A DNA stretch of 30,022 nt, taken from a virus. The notes under the pieces were generated by a model. The model ran no database searches. It was not told the DNA's origin and saw only the letters and a program-made list of their open reading frames with translations. The position numbers and the translations under genes are program-made. The stretch lies in the IMG/VR virus record IMGVR_UViG_3300029952_000099, positions 1 through 30,022 of that record, one strand, 5' to 3'. Each line of letters begins with the position of its first letter. The stretch's first letter is position 1. Below, piece by piece: positions 21,513-29,784 of this stretch.

Positions 21513-22658
21513 ATGATGTTAAAAAATGCCACGATTTACCGCTTGTCTGCACCATGGGCTATGACCGCTGAAGCACTGGAATCGCTGCTGGTGCCGCAAC
21601 GATTCGCCCCGCTGTCGAGCCTTGAAATGAAGTCTCAGGGCTGGGCGCCGGTTCGCGAGCATGGCACCCTAGTGCATGTAGTCAATCATCAGATTCTGCT
21701 GAGCTTACAAACTGAGTCCAAGATTCTGCCTGCCAAGGTCATCAATAAAGTGGTCAAGGAGCGCGCCATAGAACTGGAAGAGCAGCAAGGCTTTCCGCCT
21801 GGTCGCAAGCAGACCAAGGAACTGAAGGAGCAGATCACAGACGAACTATTGCCGCGTGCGTTGAGCAAAGTCGCATCGATGTTCACTTGGATTGACCCGG
21901 TGAACGGCTGGCTGGTATGCGATGCCAGCGCCACTGCCCGCGCAGAGGATGCGCTCAAGCTGATGCTCAAGGCAATCCCAAAGTTCCCGCTGGAAACGCT
22001 GCGCACCGTCCGCTCTCCCCTAGCTGCGATGACAGACTGGCTTGCCAGTGACGAAGCGCCAGCAGGCTTCACTATCGATCAGGATGCGGAGTTACAGGCC
22101 AGCGGCGACAGCAAGGCAACGGTTCGCTTCGTGCGCCACACGCTGGACCCGGACGACGTGCGCCGCCATATCGAGTCTGGCAAGCAATGCACGCGCCTGG
22201 CGATGACCTGGAGCGACCGCATTTCGTTCACGCTGACCGAGGGCGGAGTCATCAAGGGTATCAAGCTGCTGGATGTGCTCAAGGAGGATAGCGACGGATC
22301 GAGCAAAAACGAGGATGAGCGCTTTGATGGCGACTTCATGCTGATGACTGGCGAGCTCAATAAGTTGCTGGGCGATTTGGTAGCGGCGCTGGGCGGCTTT
22401 ATTGTTGAGGGCGCTGAGCCAGTCCACGGCACTCCCTCAGTAGCGGCGCAGTCACCAGAGAGCGAGCTGCCTGATGACGAACTGTATGACCAGGCCGTCG
22501 CAGTGGTGCTCAAGAATCGGCGCGTCTCAATCTCACTTGTGCAGCGGCATTTGCGGATCGGCTACAACCGTGCCGCCCGTTTGCTGGAACAAATGGAGGT
22601 CAACGGCGCGGTTTCGGCGATGCAATCGAATGGCAATCGCACCATCTTGGCCGTATGA
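21513..22658 (+). CDS. rdgC: RdgC protein fused to an FtsK-gamma domain
   Basis: Residues 1-310 match RdgC ([77 protein letters not shown]), a ring-forming DNA-binding protein that limits RecA and aids some phages. The last 65 residues ([39 protein letters not shown]) are a winged helix of the FtsK-gamma type, which reads KOPS motifs in FtsK. At 381 residues it is about 80 longer than E. coli RdgC. AAGGA precedes ATGATG (21513 or 21516). The end overlaps the methyltransferase gene by 4 bp. Confidence 0.85.
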   Translation: MMLKNATIYRLSAPWAMTAEALESLLVPQRFAPLSSLEMKSQGWAPVREHGTLVHVVNHQILLSLQTESKILPAKVINKVVKERAIELEEQQGFPPGRKQTKELKEQITDELLPRALSKVASMFTWIDPVNGWLVCDASATARAEDALKLMLKAIPKFPLETLRTVRSPLAAMTDWLASDEAPAGFTIDQDAELQASGDSKATVRFVRHTLDPDDVRRHIESGKQCTRLAMTWSDRISFTLTEGGVIKGIKLLDVLKEDSDGSSKNEDERFDGDFMLMTGELNKLLGDLVAALGGFIVEGAEPVHGTPSVAAQSPESELPDDELYDQAVAVVLKNRRVSISLVQRHLRIGYNRAARLLEQMEVNGAVSAMQSNGNRTILAV

Positions 22659-24256
22659 CCATCACATATGGCTCTGTCTGTAGCGGCATTGAGGCGGCTA
22701 GCGTCGCAGTGCATCCGTTTGGCTGGAAGGCTGTATGGCTCGCTGAGATCGAGCCGTTCCCGTCTGCCGTGCTGGCGCATCACTACCCAGATGTGCCGAA
22801 CCTTGGCGACATGACCAAAATTGCTGACCGCATCCGCACTGGTGAGGTTGCCGCCCCAGACGTTCTTGTGGGTGGAACTCCCTGCCAAGCGTATTCAGTC
22901 GCTGGCCTGCGCGCTGGAATGTCCGACCCTCGCGGGGCCTTAACTATGTCTTTTGTGGAGCTTTCAGATGAAATTGATGCAGCTCGATCTATTCGAGGCC
23001 TTGCCCCTTGCGTTATCTGGTGGGAAAACGTACCAGGAGTCCTCAGCTCCAAGGATAACGCCTTCGGTTGTTTCCTTGCGGGACTTGCCGGCGAAGATTG
23101 TGAATTGCAGCCGCCAGGGGGCAAATGGCCGAACGCTGGTTGTGTCGTTGGCCCCAAAAGAACAGTCGCGTGGAGGGTCTTTGATGCCCAATATTTCGGA
23201 GTGGCCCAACGACGCCGCCGTGTGTTCGTTGTCGCAAGTGCTAGAAAAGACTTTGATCCCGTCTCAATACTTTTTGAGTTCGAAGGCGTGCGCCGGGATT
23301 CTGCGCCGAGCCGAGAAGCGGGGGAAAGCACTTCCCATCCAATTGCTGGTTGCCTTACAAGTAGTCGCCTTCAACGGATCGGCGACCCGACAGGGCAGGA
23401 CCCAGTAGTCGCCGTCGTGAGCGCCGGCGAAACGGAAACGTTGCTTGTCCAGAGCATTGCCGGTGCACTACAGGCCAGCGGTAAGGCCGCCGGCAGCGCA
23501 ACACAACAGGATGCAGAAAACGGCATGTTGGTACCTCTGTCTGTTGCCCTCCGTGGCCGTGAGGGTGGCGCAACCGCTGAGTTAGGTGACGAAGTCGCTG
23601 GGTGCCTTCGCGCAAGCGGAGGGGGCGGAGACAAAGCGCATGTTCTGGCGCCTATCGCATTTGACTGCAAAGCATCCGGCCAATCCGGCTTCGGTGTTGG
23701 TGAAATCGCCAGCACCATGCGCTCGATGAACAGCGCAACATCGCACGCCAACGGCGGTGGGCATCTTGCCGTGTGCGTGACCGGCGAGATCTCGCACACC
23801 TTAAAGGCCGATGGATTTGACGCCAGCGAAGACGGTACTGGGCGCGGTCAGCCGATTGTTGCTGCATTCATGGAAAACCAGCGTGGTGAAGTCAGAGTAT
23901 CCGAAGCTACTGATGCATTGACTCGTGGAGGTGGCAAGCCAGGTCAGGGCTATGCGGCTGCGATGGTTGGCATGGCTGTTCGCCGGCTGACTCCTCGCGA
24001 GTGCGAGCGCCTGCAATCGTTTCCAGATGACTACACGCAGATTCCATTCAGATCACGGAAGAAGATCGAGGCGAGCACATTGCTGTACCTGCGATTGACG
24101 CATCCGGAGCTCAGCATGGACGAAGCTAGGCAACTTGCCGCTGACGGGCCCAGATATAAAGCACTCGGCAACTCAATGTGCGTTTTCAATATGCGTTGGA
24201 TTGGACGCCGAATTGATGCTGCACTTCGTAAAAACCAAATTGTGAGGGCAGCATGA
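22655..24256 (+). CDS. C5-cytosine DNA methyltransferase
   Basis: The 533-residue protein has the full set of C5 motifs: SVCSGIEAA (I), GGTPCQAYS with catalytic Cys77 (IV), WWENVPGVL (VI), [10 protein letters not shown] (VIII) and YKALGNSM (X). The region between VIII and X (about 205-460) is long and holds repeats of an 'xGxLxASG' type ([34 protein letters not shown]). No restriction enzyme is nearby, so it probably protects phage DNA from host restriction. The target cannot be read from sequence. Overlaps with neighbours by 4 bp. Confidence 0.9.
   Translation: MTITYGSVCSGIEAASVAVHPFGWKAVWLAEIEPFPSAVLAHHYPDVPNLGDMTKIADRIRTGEVAAPDVLVGGTPCQAYSVAGLRAGMSDPRGALTMSFVELSDEIDAARSIRGLAPCVIWWENVPGVLSSKDNAFGCFLAGLAGEDCELQPPGGKWPNAGCVVGPKRTVAWRVFDAQYFGVAQRRRRVFVVASARKDFDPVSILFEFEGVRRDSAPSREAGESTSHPIAGCLTSSRLQRIGDPTGQDPVVAVVSAGETETLLVQSIAGALQASGKAAGSATQQDAENGMLVPLSVALRGREGGATAELGDEVAGCLRASGGGGDKAHVLAPIAFDCKASGQSGFGVGEIASTMRSMNSATSHANGGGHLAVCVTGEISHTLKADGFDASEDGTGRGQPIVAAFMENQRGEVRVSEATDALTRGGGKPGQGYAAAMVGMAVRRLTPRECERLQSFPDDYTQIPFRSRKKIEASTLLYLRLTHPELSMDEARQLAADGPRYKALGNSMCVFNMRWIGRRIDAALRKNQIVRAA
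22968..23408 (+). CDS. Nested gene inside the methyltransferase, +1 frame
   Basis: A 146-residue frame lies wholly within the methyltransferase. It begins [16 protein letters not shown] and ends with a stretch I recognise from phage proteins associated with methyltransferases: [20 protein letters not shown], then [21 protein letters not shown] ribosome site GGAG stands 8 bases before its ATG. The codons that encode this helix also encode the methyltransferase segment [13 protein letters not shown], so both frames carry familiar sequence. Function unknown. Confidence 0.65.
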   Translation: MKLMQLDLFEALPLALSGGKTYQESSAPRITPSVVSLRDLPAKIVNCSRQGANGRTLVVSLAPKEQSRGGSLMPNISEWPNDAAVCSLSQVLEKTLIPSQYFLSSKACAGILRRAEKRGKALPIQLLVALQVVAFNGSATRQGRTQ

Positions 24257-24591
24257 GCAAAGAAAAAACAGCAGCGCACTACGTAGAGCAAGCGGCTATC
24301 AAGGATCAGATTGTAGAGTGGTCAGAGCAGATTGCGCTTAAGGTAGCGAAGAATGCTGGGGTTGCTCCGCAGTTGTGCTTCCCCCATATCTACCTTGGCC
24401 TGTCCGACATTCTTCTATCTCAGGCAGCCGCGCCGCAGGTGCCAGCGCAGGCCGACAGCGCAGCAGAACGCCAAGCCGGATATCTGGAAGGGCTGGAGGC
24501 GGCGGCGAATTGGATTGAATACGATGAAAGTGACACTGGCGCAAATTTTGCTGCGAGTATCCGCGCCCTGAAATCCGAGGTGAGCAAATGA
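24253..24591 (+). CDS. Hypothetical phage protein
   Basis: The 112-residue product has two helical parts joined by an Ala/Pro-rich linker (SQAAAPQVPAQADSAAERQA); the second (GYLEGLEAAANWIEYDESDT) resembles a segment seen in small phage accessory proteins. It overlaps both neighbours by 4 bp. Function unknown. Confidence 0.65.
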   Translation: MSKEKTAAHYVEQAAIKDQIVEWSEQIALKVAKNAGVAPQLCFPHIYLGLSDILLSQAAAPQVPAQADSAAERQAGYLEGLEAAANWIEYDESDTGANFAASIRALKSEVSK

Positions 24592-24833
24592 GCAAACCAT
24601 TTAACGTTGATGTAGAAACAGACATTAACAAGCGTTGGGAGTCTGGAGCCGAACATCATCCAAAAAGTGTGGAACTATTCAAAGCGTTAAGCAAAATTGA
24701 TTACGACCACTGCGATGATTATTTCTGCTGGAAATCCGGGGGCGATGGAGATAACGGAGAAACGTTCATGTATCAGCTTGATATTTACTTTGAACGGCTT
24801 GAAGCCCTCCAATCGCAAGAGGTGAAATCATGA
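24588..24833 (+). CDS. Hypothetical phage protein
   Basis: An 81-residue acidic product (YDHCDDYFCWKSGGDGDNGE) ending in a helix. ATGA overlaps join it to both neighbours, so it is part of a tightly coupled run of small genes. Not recognised. Confidence 0.6.
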   Translation: MSKPFNVDVETDINKRWESGAEHHPKSVELFKALSKIDYDHCDDYFCWKSGGDGDNGETFMYQLDIYFERLEALQSQEVKS

Positions 24834-25078
24834 GCTTGGGTGAATTCATCAAAAAACGACGTAAAGCAAAGAAGCTCACGCTACAGCAAGTAGCTGCTAT
24901 GGCTGGCACTAGCAAATCATACATCTGGGAGCTTGAAAACGGACGCACACCGAATCCCGGATTCTTAAACTGCATCTATATCGCGTTTGCAGTTGGCGCA
25001 AGCATGGATGAGATGGCAATAGCCGCTTGCGATGGCGTGAGAGACGCGAAGCTTGGACTTGGGAAAAACAAGAGGTGA
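24830..25078 (+). CDS. XRE-family HTH regulator
   Basis: The 82-residue protein is an almost bare Cro/C1 helix-turn-helix domain: GEFIKKRRKAKKLTLQQVAA, MAGTSKSYIWELENGRTPNP, then a YIAFAVGASMDEM helix. A role as an extra regulator of the rightward operon or a control of a host target is plausible. It overlaps the upstream gene by 4 bp. Confidence 0.8.
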   Translation: MSLGEFIKKRRKAKKLTLQQVAAMAGTSKSYIWELENGRTPNPGFLNCIYIAFAVGASMDEMAIAACDGVRDAKLGLGKNKR

Positions 25079-25082
25079 AATC

Positions 25083-25451
25083 GTGAAAGAACTGAACATT
25101 GAACAAGAGCGCCGCGAGTTTGTTGCCGCCGCTGAAATTGAATTTCGCAATGATGAGTCATTCACCAAGCGCGACTTTGCCGTCGGCTTGCGTACATGGC
25201 TTGCCGCCAAGCGGTCTATGGGTGGCGCGGAGGTGGCGGGCAATGATGAGCTTGAGGCTACAGCTAAATATCTTAGCGAAGTCCAGAGTGGATTAGAACG
25301 TGCATGTCGCGCAGAGGATGCGCTTTGCTCCCTGGTTCGGCAGATTCAAAGAACAAGCCCAGTTGATGATCATGGACATGATTTCAAGATGAATACTGCA
25401 TATCTTAGCGCAGTGCATTTAATTGATGAGGCATTGGAGAAAACAAAGTGA
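25083..25451 (+). CDS. Hypothetical phage protein (GTG start)
   Basis: The 122-residue product is helical (NIEQERREFVAAAEIEFRND, LAAKRSMGGAEV). I place the start at the GTG at 25083, five bases after the HTH gene and preceded by AGAGGTGA; the longer frame from 25053 would overlap that gene. It ends in a GTGA overlap with the next gene. Function unknown. Confidence 0.6.
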   Translation: MKELNIEQERREFVAAAEIEFRNDESFTKRDFAVGLRTWLAAKRSMGGAEVAGNDELEATAKYLSEVQSGLERACRAEDALCSLVRQIQRTSPVDDHGHDFKMNTAYLSAVHLIDEALEKTK

Positions 25452-26095
25452 CTGATGAATTAATCACCAAGGATGGGGGTAGATATAACGTCCTTCGCCG
25501 CTGGCACCCGAGGTTGGAAATAAGATACTGGACTGGTCAATGGTGGGAACCGCTTTATGGTGAAAAGTTGGATAAGTGCATTGATGATCTAGAAAAAGTT
25601 TCGCAACAAACTATGCATCAAGTCCCATTAAATCAGAACGATACAACTGATGAAGAGACTCTCGTCGCCCCGCTATCGCCTGCAAGTGCGGAGCCGGCGC
25701 AAAAGGAACTGGAGAGCATGACGCGGATGTTCAATGCTGCATGCGTCGATCTTGGTCTGATCAATGAAGCTCTCGGCCTCGATCCTGATGACGGCGGTGC
25801 GGAGCCGATCCTTAGCGCCATCGAAGAACTAAAGAGCGAGCGCGACAAATGGGTGGATGCTCAATACGCCGCTCCGCCATACACAGATGCGAAGGACCGT
25901 GAGCGGCTGGATTTCATGTTTGCCAACGATGCGTTTCTGAGCCGAAGCACCGCTGACGCTGGCGTAGTCGTCTACCAGCTAATGGCGCAAGACGAGGACG
26001 AGGAATACACCGAATTGTCGGGAGCGCACGTATTCTTTCCATCGCCACGCGCAGCCATCGACGCAGCTATCGCAGCAAAGGAGGCGGCAAAGTGA
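25448..26095 (+). CDS. Hypothetical phage protein (GTG start)
   Basis: The 215-residue product has a Trp/Tyr-rich N-terminal part (RRWHPRLEIRYWTGQWWEPL), a Pro/Ala linker, a helical middle (LESMTRMFNAACVDLGLINE) and a C-terminal domain starting DRERLDFMFANDAF, a form I associate with small phage early proteins. Start is GTG overlapping the preceding stop (GTGA). Function unknown. Confidence 0.6.
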   Translation: MTDELITKDGGRYNVLRRWHPRLEIRYWTGQWWEPLYGEKLDKCIDDLEKVSQQTMHQVPLNQNDTTDEETLVAPLSPASAEPAQKELESMTRMFNAACVDLGLINEALGLDPDDGGAEPILSAIEELKSERDKWVDAQYAAPPYTDAKDRERLDFMFANDAFLSRSTADAGVVVYQLMAQDEDEEYTELSGAHVFFPSPRAAIDAAIAAKEAAK

Positions 26096-26436
26096 TCAAA
26101 CTAATTGAAGCTGCTGAAGTCAAGCGCGACGACGACGGATACTGGTATCACCCTGATGAGCCGGATTTTGACGAAGACATCCAAAAATATAACGCTTGGC
26201 TCGAAGAACAAGGCCTGGAAATTCGCTACAAATCACTGGAAGATGAGGGCGAAAGTCATCCGGCGCATGCGCGTTACTGGCCCGATAATTGGGAGGATGG
26301 CAGCCCGAATGTTAGCGACTGGCATCCAGATCAGCCTGCTGGTGATGGTTGGTTTACTCTATCAATTCACGATACCGAAGATGGCCCGGTTTGGGTGTGG
26401 GTGCGCCGCAAGGCTGATTTCAAGGATGCATCATGA
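26092..26436 (+). CDS. Hypothetical acidic phage protein (GTG start)
   Basis: A 114-residue, strongly acidic, tryptophan-rich product (DGYWYHPDEPDFDED, RYWPDNWEDGSPNVSDWHPD, GPVWVWVRRKADF). Such negative charge is common in phage inhibitors that imitate DNA, but nothing specific supports that here. GTGA overlap before and ATGA overlap after. Confidence 0.6.
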   Translation: MIKLIEAAEVKRDDDGYWYHPDEPDFDEDIQKYNAWLEEQGLEIRYKSLEDEGESHPAHARYWPDNWEDGSPNVSDWHPDQPAGDGWFTLSIHDTEDGPVWVWVRRKADFKDAS

Positions 26437-27107
26437 GCCAGTTACCAGAGTTGCCGCCCTGCCCGTTCTGCGGAGCAGTCCTTGCAGAGAAAGCGCCTAA
26501 ATCAAAGTACTTCATTCATCCAGGCAACGATTGTCTTCTTTCGCACTACGAATTCGATATGAACGGGAATCCTGATATTGCTCGGCAGTGGAATGTCCGC
26601 GCTATTGCCAGCGCGAGGCGGGAGCCGCTGGGCATAGGGAAAGTGCGCGAGATTGAGAGAAATCATGTCTACGCACGCACGGCTACGCTTATTGACTTTA
26701 CCCGTGCTATCGAAGCTGAACACGGCATTACCGGTGAGCCTAAACACCAGCAGGATGGACCGGAAAGCCGCGCCAGTGCTGATACCCAGGGTGTGCATAA
26801 GGTTCAAGAAAGCCTGCCATCGGCATTACCGATACCAGCCCCAGAACAGAAGTGGTTGCCGATTGAAACAGCGCCGAAGGATGAGCGCAAGCCATTCCTT
26901 GTACTGCTGCCGGGTAATGACGCGGCTGATTATCTAGTGCTTCAGGTATCGGCGTTCGAAGGCAATATGTACCCGGACCACCTGGGCGGATCGATTGATT
27001 ATGGGGATCGAGTAACTAATGCCGTGGGCTGGATGCCACTACCGCCGCCGCCAGTTGGAAAGGAGTCTTTGACTGGCGAACCTTCAATAAAAAATACTGG
27101 AAAATAA
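26433..27107 (+). CDS. Lar-like zinc finger plus DUF551-type protein
   Basis: The 224-residue protein opens with PPCPFCGAVL, the first half of the Lar-type restriction-alleviation zinc ribbon, then a spacer, and ends with the DUF551 pattern (KWLPIETAPKDERKPFLVLL and WMPLPPPP). Lar in the Rac prophage moderates type I restriction. Whether this protein does so is unknown; only a single Cys-x2-Cys plus a later Cys (NDC) is clear. Confidence 0.65.
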   Translation: MSQLPELPPCPFCGAVLAEKAPKSKYFIHPGNDCLLSHYEFDMNGNPDIARQWNVRAIASARREPLGIGKVREIERNHVYARTATLIDFTRAIEAEHGITGEPKHQQDGPESRASADTQGVHKVQESLPSALPIPAPEQKWLPIETAPKDERKPFLVLLPGNDAADYLVLQVSAFEGNMYPDHLGGSIDYGDRVTNAVGWMPLPPPPVGKESLTGEPSIKNTGK

Positions 27108-27108
27108 A

Positions 27109-28329
27109 ATGACGTTTGAAATCATCGACAGCACCGGCCTGCCAATCAAAGCTTGGACTCGCGGCGTACAGGTAGAGGAAGCGGCAAAGCAGCAATTGCG
27201 CAATCTAGCCTCCCTACCATTCATTCACAAGCACGTTGCGGCCATGCCGGACGTTCATTGGGGCATGGGCGCGACGGTCGGCAGTGTGATCGCCACCAAG
27301 GGTGCAATCATCCCGGCTGCGGTCGGTGTCGATATCGGCTGCGGCATGGCTGCGCAGCGCACAACTTTGGTAGCGTCAGACCTGCCGGACAACCTAGGGC
27401 CATTGCGTAGCGCTATCGAGGCAGCGATTCCGCATGGCCGAACAAACAATGGTATGCCTGGCGACCGAGGCGCATGGGGTGATGTACCAGAATCGCACTA
27501 CGCGGCCATCGGCAGCCACCTTGAAGCGCTGAAGGTCATTACGACCAAACACCCGAAACTGGAACGCGCCGCTCGCCGCGCAGAACACCATGCCGGCACC
27601 TTGGGCACTGGTAATCACTTCGTTGAAATCTGCCTCGATGAAGAGCAGCGCGTCTGGATCATGCTTCACTCAGGCTCACGTGGCATGGGCAACGCTATCG
27701 GAAGCTACTTCATAGAAGCGGCCAAGAAGGATATGGAGCGCTGGTTTATCAACCTGCCGGACAAGGATCTAGCCTATTTCCCACAAGGATCGAACATGTT
27801 TGATGACTATTTTGAGGCCGTCGGCTGGGCGCAGGGGTTCGCCCGGACTAATCGGGAACTGATGATGGTAGCTGCCCTGCGCGCCCTTCATGCCGCCGTG
27901 CCGAAGCAGTTCCAATGTGACTGCGAGGCGGTGAACTGCCACCACAATTACGTGACCTGGGAGAAACATTTCGGCGATAACGTCATGGTCACCCGCAAGG
28001 GTGCTGTTGACGCGCACGAGGGAAAGCTCGGAATCATCCCCGGCAGCATGGGGGCCAAGTCATTTATCGTGCGCGGCAAGGGCGAGCGCGAGGCATTTTG
28101 CTCATGCTCCCACGGTGCCGGACGATCAATGTCCCGAGCAGAGGCAAAACGGCGATTCACCATCGATGACCACATTGCTGCTACAGCCGGCGTTGAGTGT
28201 CGCAAGGACGAGGATGTGATTGATGAGACACCGGCCGCCTACAAAGACATTGATGCCGTAATGGCCGCGCAATCTGACCTGGTGGATGTTGTGCACACGC
28301 TGAAACAGGTTTTGTGCGTGAAGGGATAG
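27109..28329 (+). CDS. rtcB: RtcB 3'-phosphate RNA ligase
   Basis: The 406-residue protein is a full-length RtcB: Cys78 in VGVDIGCGM, DVHWGMG, HHAGTLGTGNHFVEI, HSGSRGMGN and the guanylylated histidine in CSHGAGRSMSR (His334), matching E. coli Cys78 and His337 in order and spacing. RtcB joins 2',3'-cyclic-phosphate RNA ends to 5'-OH ends using GTP and Mn2+. In a phage the likely use is repair of tRNAs cut by host anticodon nucleases. It is followed by a tiny basic ORF and the excisionase gene. Confidence 0.95.
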   Translation: MTFEIIDSTGLPIKAWTRGVQVEEAAKQQLRNLASLPFIHKHVAAMPDVHWGMGATVGSVIATKGAIIPAAVGVDIGCGMAAQRTTLVASDLPDNLGPLRSAIEAAIPHGRTNNGMPGDRGAWGDVPESHYAAIGSHLEALKVITTKHPKLERAARRAEHHAGTLGTGNHFVEICLDEEQRVWIMLHSGSRGMGNAIGSYFIEAAKKDMERWFINLPDKDLAYFPQGSNMFDDYFEAVGWAQGFARTNRELMMVAALRALHAAVPKQFQCDCEAVNCHHNYVTWEKHFGDNVMVTRKGAVDAHEGKLGIIPGSMGAKSFIVRGKGEREAFCSCSHGAGRSMSRAEAKRRFTIDDHIAATAGVECRKDEDVIDETPAAYKDIDAVMAAQSDLVDVVHTLKQVLCVKG

Positions 28330-28331
28330 AC

Positions 28332-28403
28332 ATGGCCAAGCCACCACGCAGAAATGAGCGCCGCAAGGCGCGGGAACAAAAGAGAACGCCGGGAGGACGA
28401 TAA
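28332..28403 (+). CDS. 23-residue basic peptide
   Basis: A short frame (MAKPPRRNERRKAREQKRTP then GGR) with AAGGGA 6 bases upstream. The stop overlaps the next start by one base (TAATG). It is strongly basic and could bind RNA or DNA. It follows rtcB by two bases. Too short to assign. Confidence 0.45.
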   Translation: MAKPPRRNERRKAREQKRTPGGR

Positions 28404-28711
28404 TGGGAATGAAGGAAGGCCGGCGCGTGCCGGCAAAGGAAGCTGCTGCAATACTTGGCGTTCCGGAGCATTTGATTAGCCGCCTGGACCCACATTGCGA
28501 GGTGATAAAGCGTTTCAAGCTAACTCGAAAAACACATGTCTATGACATCGAATCACTCTATCTTTACCTAGAATCATGCCAATCGAAACCATTACAAAGG
28601 CCGGAAAAAAGAGATATCGCTGGACGTTCAATCGCATCATTTCGGGCCAGCGTATCCGCCAAACCAAGCTTCTCCCTGTTGGAATTTCTGCCGCAGAAGC
28701 GGATGGCCTAG
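28403..28711 (+). CDS. Excisionase-like HTH protein
   Basis: The 102-residue protein has a MerR/excisionase-like start: RVPAKEAAAILGVPEHLISR, then the short strand-loop KTHVYDIESLYLYL. Its place directly before the integrase, with 136 bp of overlap in another frame, is the usual xis place. In lambda Xis binds near att and directs excision; that role here is inferred. Confidence 0.65.
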   Translation: MGMKEGRRVPAKEAAAILGVPEHLISRLDPHCEVIKRFKLTRKTHVYDIESLYLYLESCQSKPLQRPEKRDIAGRSIASFRASVSAKPSFSLLEFLPQKRMA

Positions 28712-29574
28712 CGCGGCGGTGGGAGTCTGAACTGTATGCAATCACAAGCGGAGAAAGAAAGGCAGTCGTCACCATTGGCGACTGCGTCCACAAACATGTG
28801 GCGGACAAAAAAGGAAGCTGGAAGGATGGGACGAAGCGCATTTTGATTTTGCAGAAATGGCGCGAGGAATACGCGGAGCAAAATGCGGAAGACCTGCACG
28901 ACTGGTCCATCAAGTTCGTTGGCTATATGCGCGCCGGGCTTGACCGGCTTGGCCGCAAGAAACAGCCACTAACTGACGGATCAATCCGCAATATCCTTGC
29001 CTACATTCGCGCAGCTATCAAATACGCATGCAAAGTTGGCATGATTGACATCGATCAGACTTCGCGCATGACAATTCCGCCAGTTCGGAATCAGCGCCAT
29101 CATTACCCGTTGCGTAAAGAAATGATTCTGATTGCCAGGGCTTGCCGAGATAGGCAAGTACGCGCAGGAATCCGGGTCGCATTTTATTCCGGCATGCGAA
29201 AGTCAGAAATATTGCGAGCAAGAGTGACGCGGAAGGGATTTGTGCTCGACGACACAAAGAACGGGAGGCCTCGTATCATTCCAATTCATCCACGCATTGC
29301 TGTGGTCGCCCGGAAAATAAAATTCACTATTGGCGTCAATGCCTTTACCAATGAGTGGGAGATGGCAAGGAAGATTGCGGGATTCCCAATGACGCACTTC
29401 CATGACTTGCGTCATGGTGCGGCGTCGGAGATGATTAATGCCGGTATTGACCTCTTTACGGTCGGCGGCGTTCTTGGACATGTGTCCATTGTTTCCACCC
29501 AGCGGTACAGCCATTTGGTTACCGAGCGACTGGCTGATGCAGTCGGCAAGATCGGTATAAAGCAGAAGAAATAG
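28576..29574 (+). CDS. int: Tyrosine site-specific integrase
   Basis: The 332-residue protein has an N-terminal arm-binding part (MPIETITKAGKKRYRWTFN), a core-binding helical domain (about 65-155) and a catalytic domain with Arg208 (YSGMRKSEI), His276 and Arg279 (HDLRHG), His302 (GHVS) and nucleophile Tyr311 (QRYSHL). It recombines phage and host att sites. It is the last phage gene; a tRNA-Leu 3' part lies 127 bp further on, the expected att position. Confidence 0.92.
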   Translation: MPIETITKAGKKRYRWTFNRIISGQRIRQTKLLPVGISAAEADGLARRWESELYAITSGERKAVVTIGDCVHKHVADKKGSWKDGTKRILILQKWREEYAEQNAEDLHDWSIKFVGYMRAGLDRLGRKKQPLTDGSIRNILAYIRAAIKYACKVGMIDIDQTSRMTIPPVRNQRHHYPLRKEMILIARACRDRQVRAGIRVAFYSGMRKSEILRARVTRKGFVLDDTKNGRPRIIPIHPRIAVVARKIKFTIGVNAFTNEWEMARKIAGFPMTHFHDLRHGAASEMINAGIDLFTVGGVLGHVSIVSTQRYSHLVTERLADAVGKIGIKQKK

Positions 29575-29576
29575 GG

Positions 29577-29596
29577 GTGTGCATTTTTCTGCCATT
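29577..29596 (+). repeat. 20-bp direct repeat, copy 1
   Basis: GTGTGCATTTTTCTGCCATT occurs here, two bases after int ends, and again at 29819-29838. The copies flank the tRNA-Leu remnant. Possibly integrase arm sites or the trace of an earlier recombination. Confidence 0.6.
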
Positions 29597-29701
29597 CAAC
29601 ACCATTCACTGTATTTATTCACAGTATAAAAACAGGCCCGAAACCCGCCATTTACCGTTATGGAGAGATCTAAAGCCTGTTGGTAAACACAGTGGGAAAG
29701 T

Positions 29702-29763
29702 ACTTAAAATCCGCCGCTTACCCGAGAGGGGGCGTACCGGTTCAAGTCCGGTCTCAGGCACCA
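29702..29763 (+). other. tRNA-Leu(TAA) 3' part, probable attachment site
   Basis: From the anticodon loop (ACTTAAAAT) to CCA the DNA reads as a tRNA-Leu(TAA) 3' part: a class II variable arm, T arm ACCGG-TTCAAGT-CCGGT, acceptor strand CTCAGGC and ACCA. The 5' side does not pair (AAGTA faces TCCGC where GCGGA is needed), so the tRNA is not complete here. A weakly tRNA-Leu-like stretch starts at 29675 (GCCTG, TTGGTAAACACAG). This fits attR of a phage that integrates in the anticodon loop, with the intact tRNA at the far left end of the prophage. Confidence 0.7.
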
Positions 29764-29784
29764 GCAAAGGCTTTCAGGCCGATT

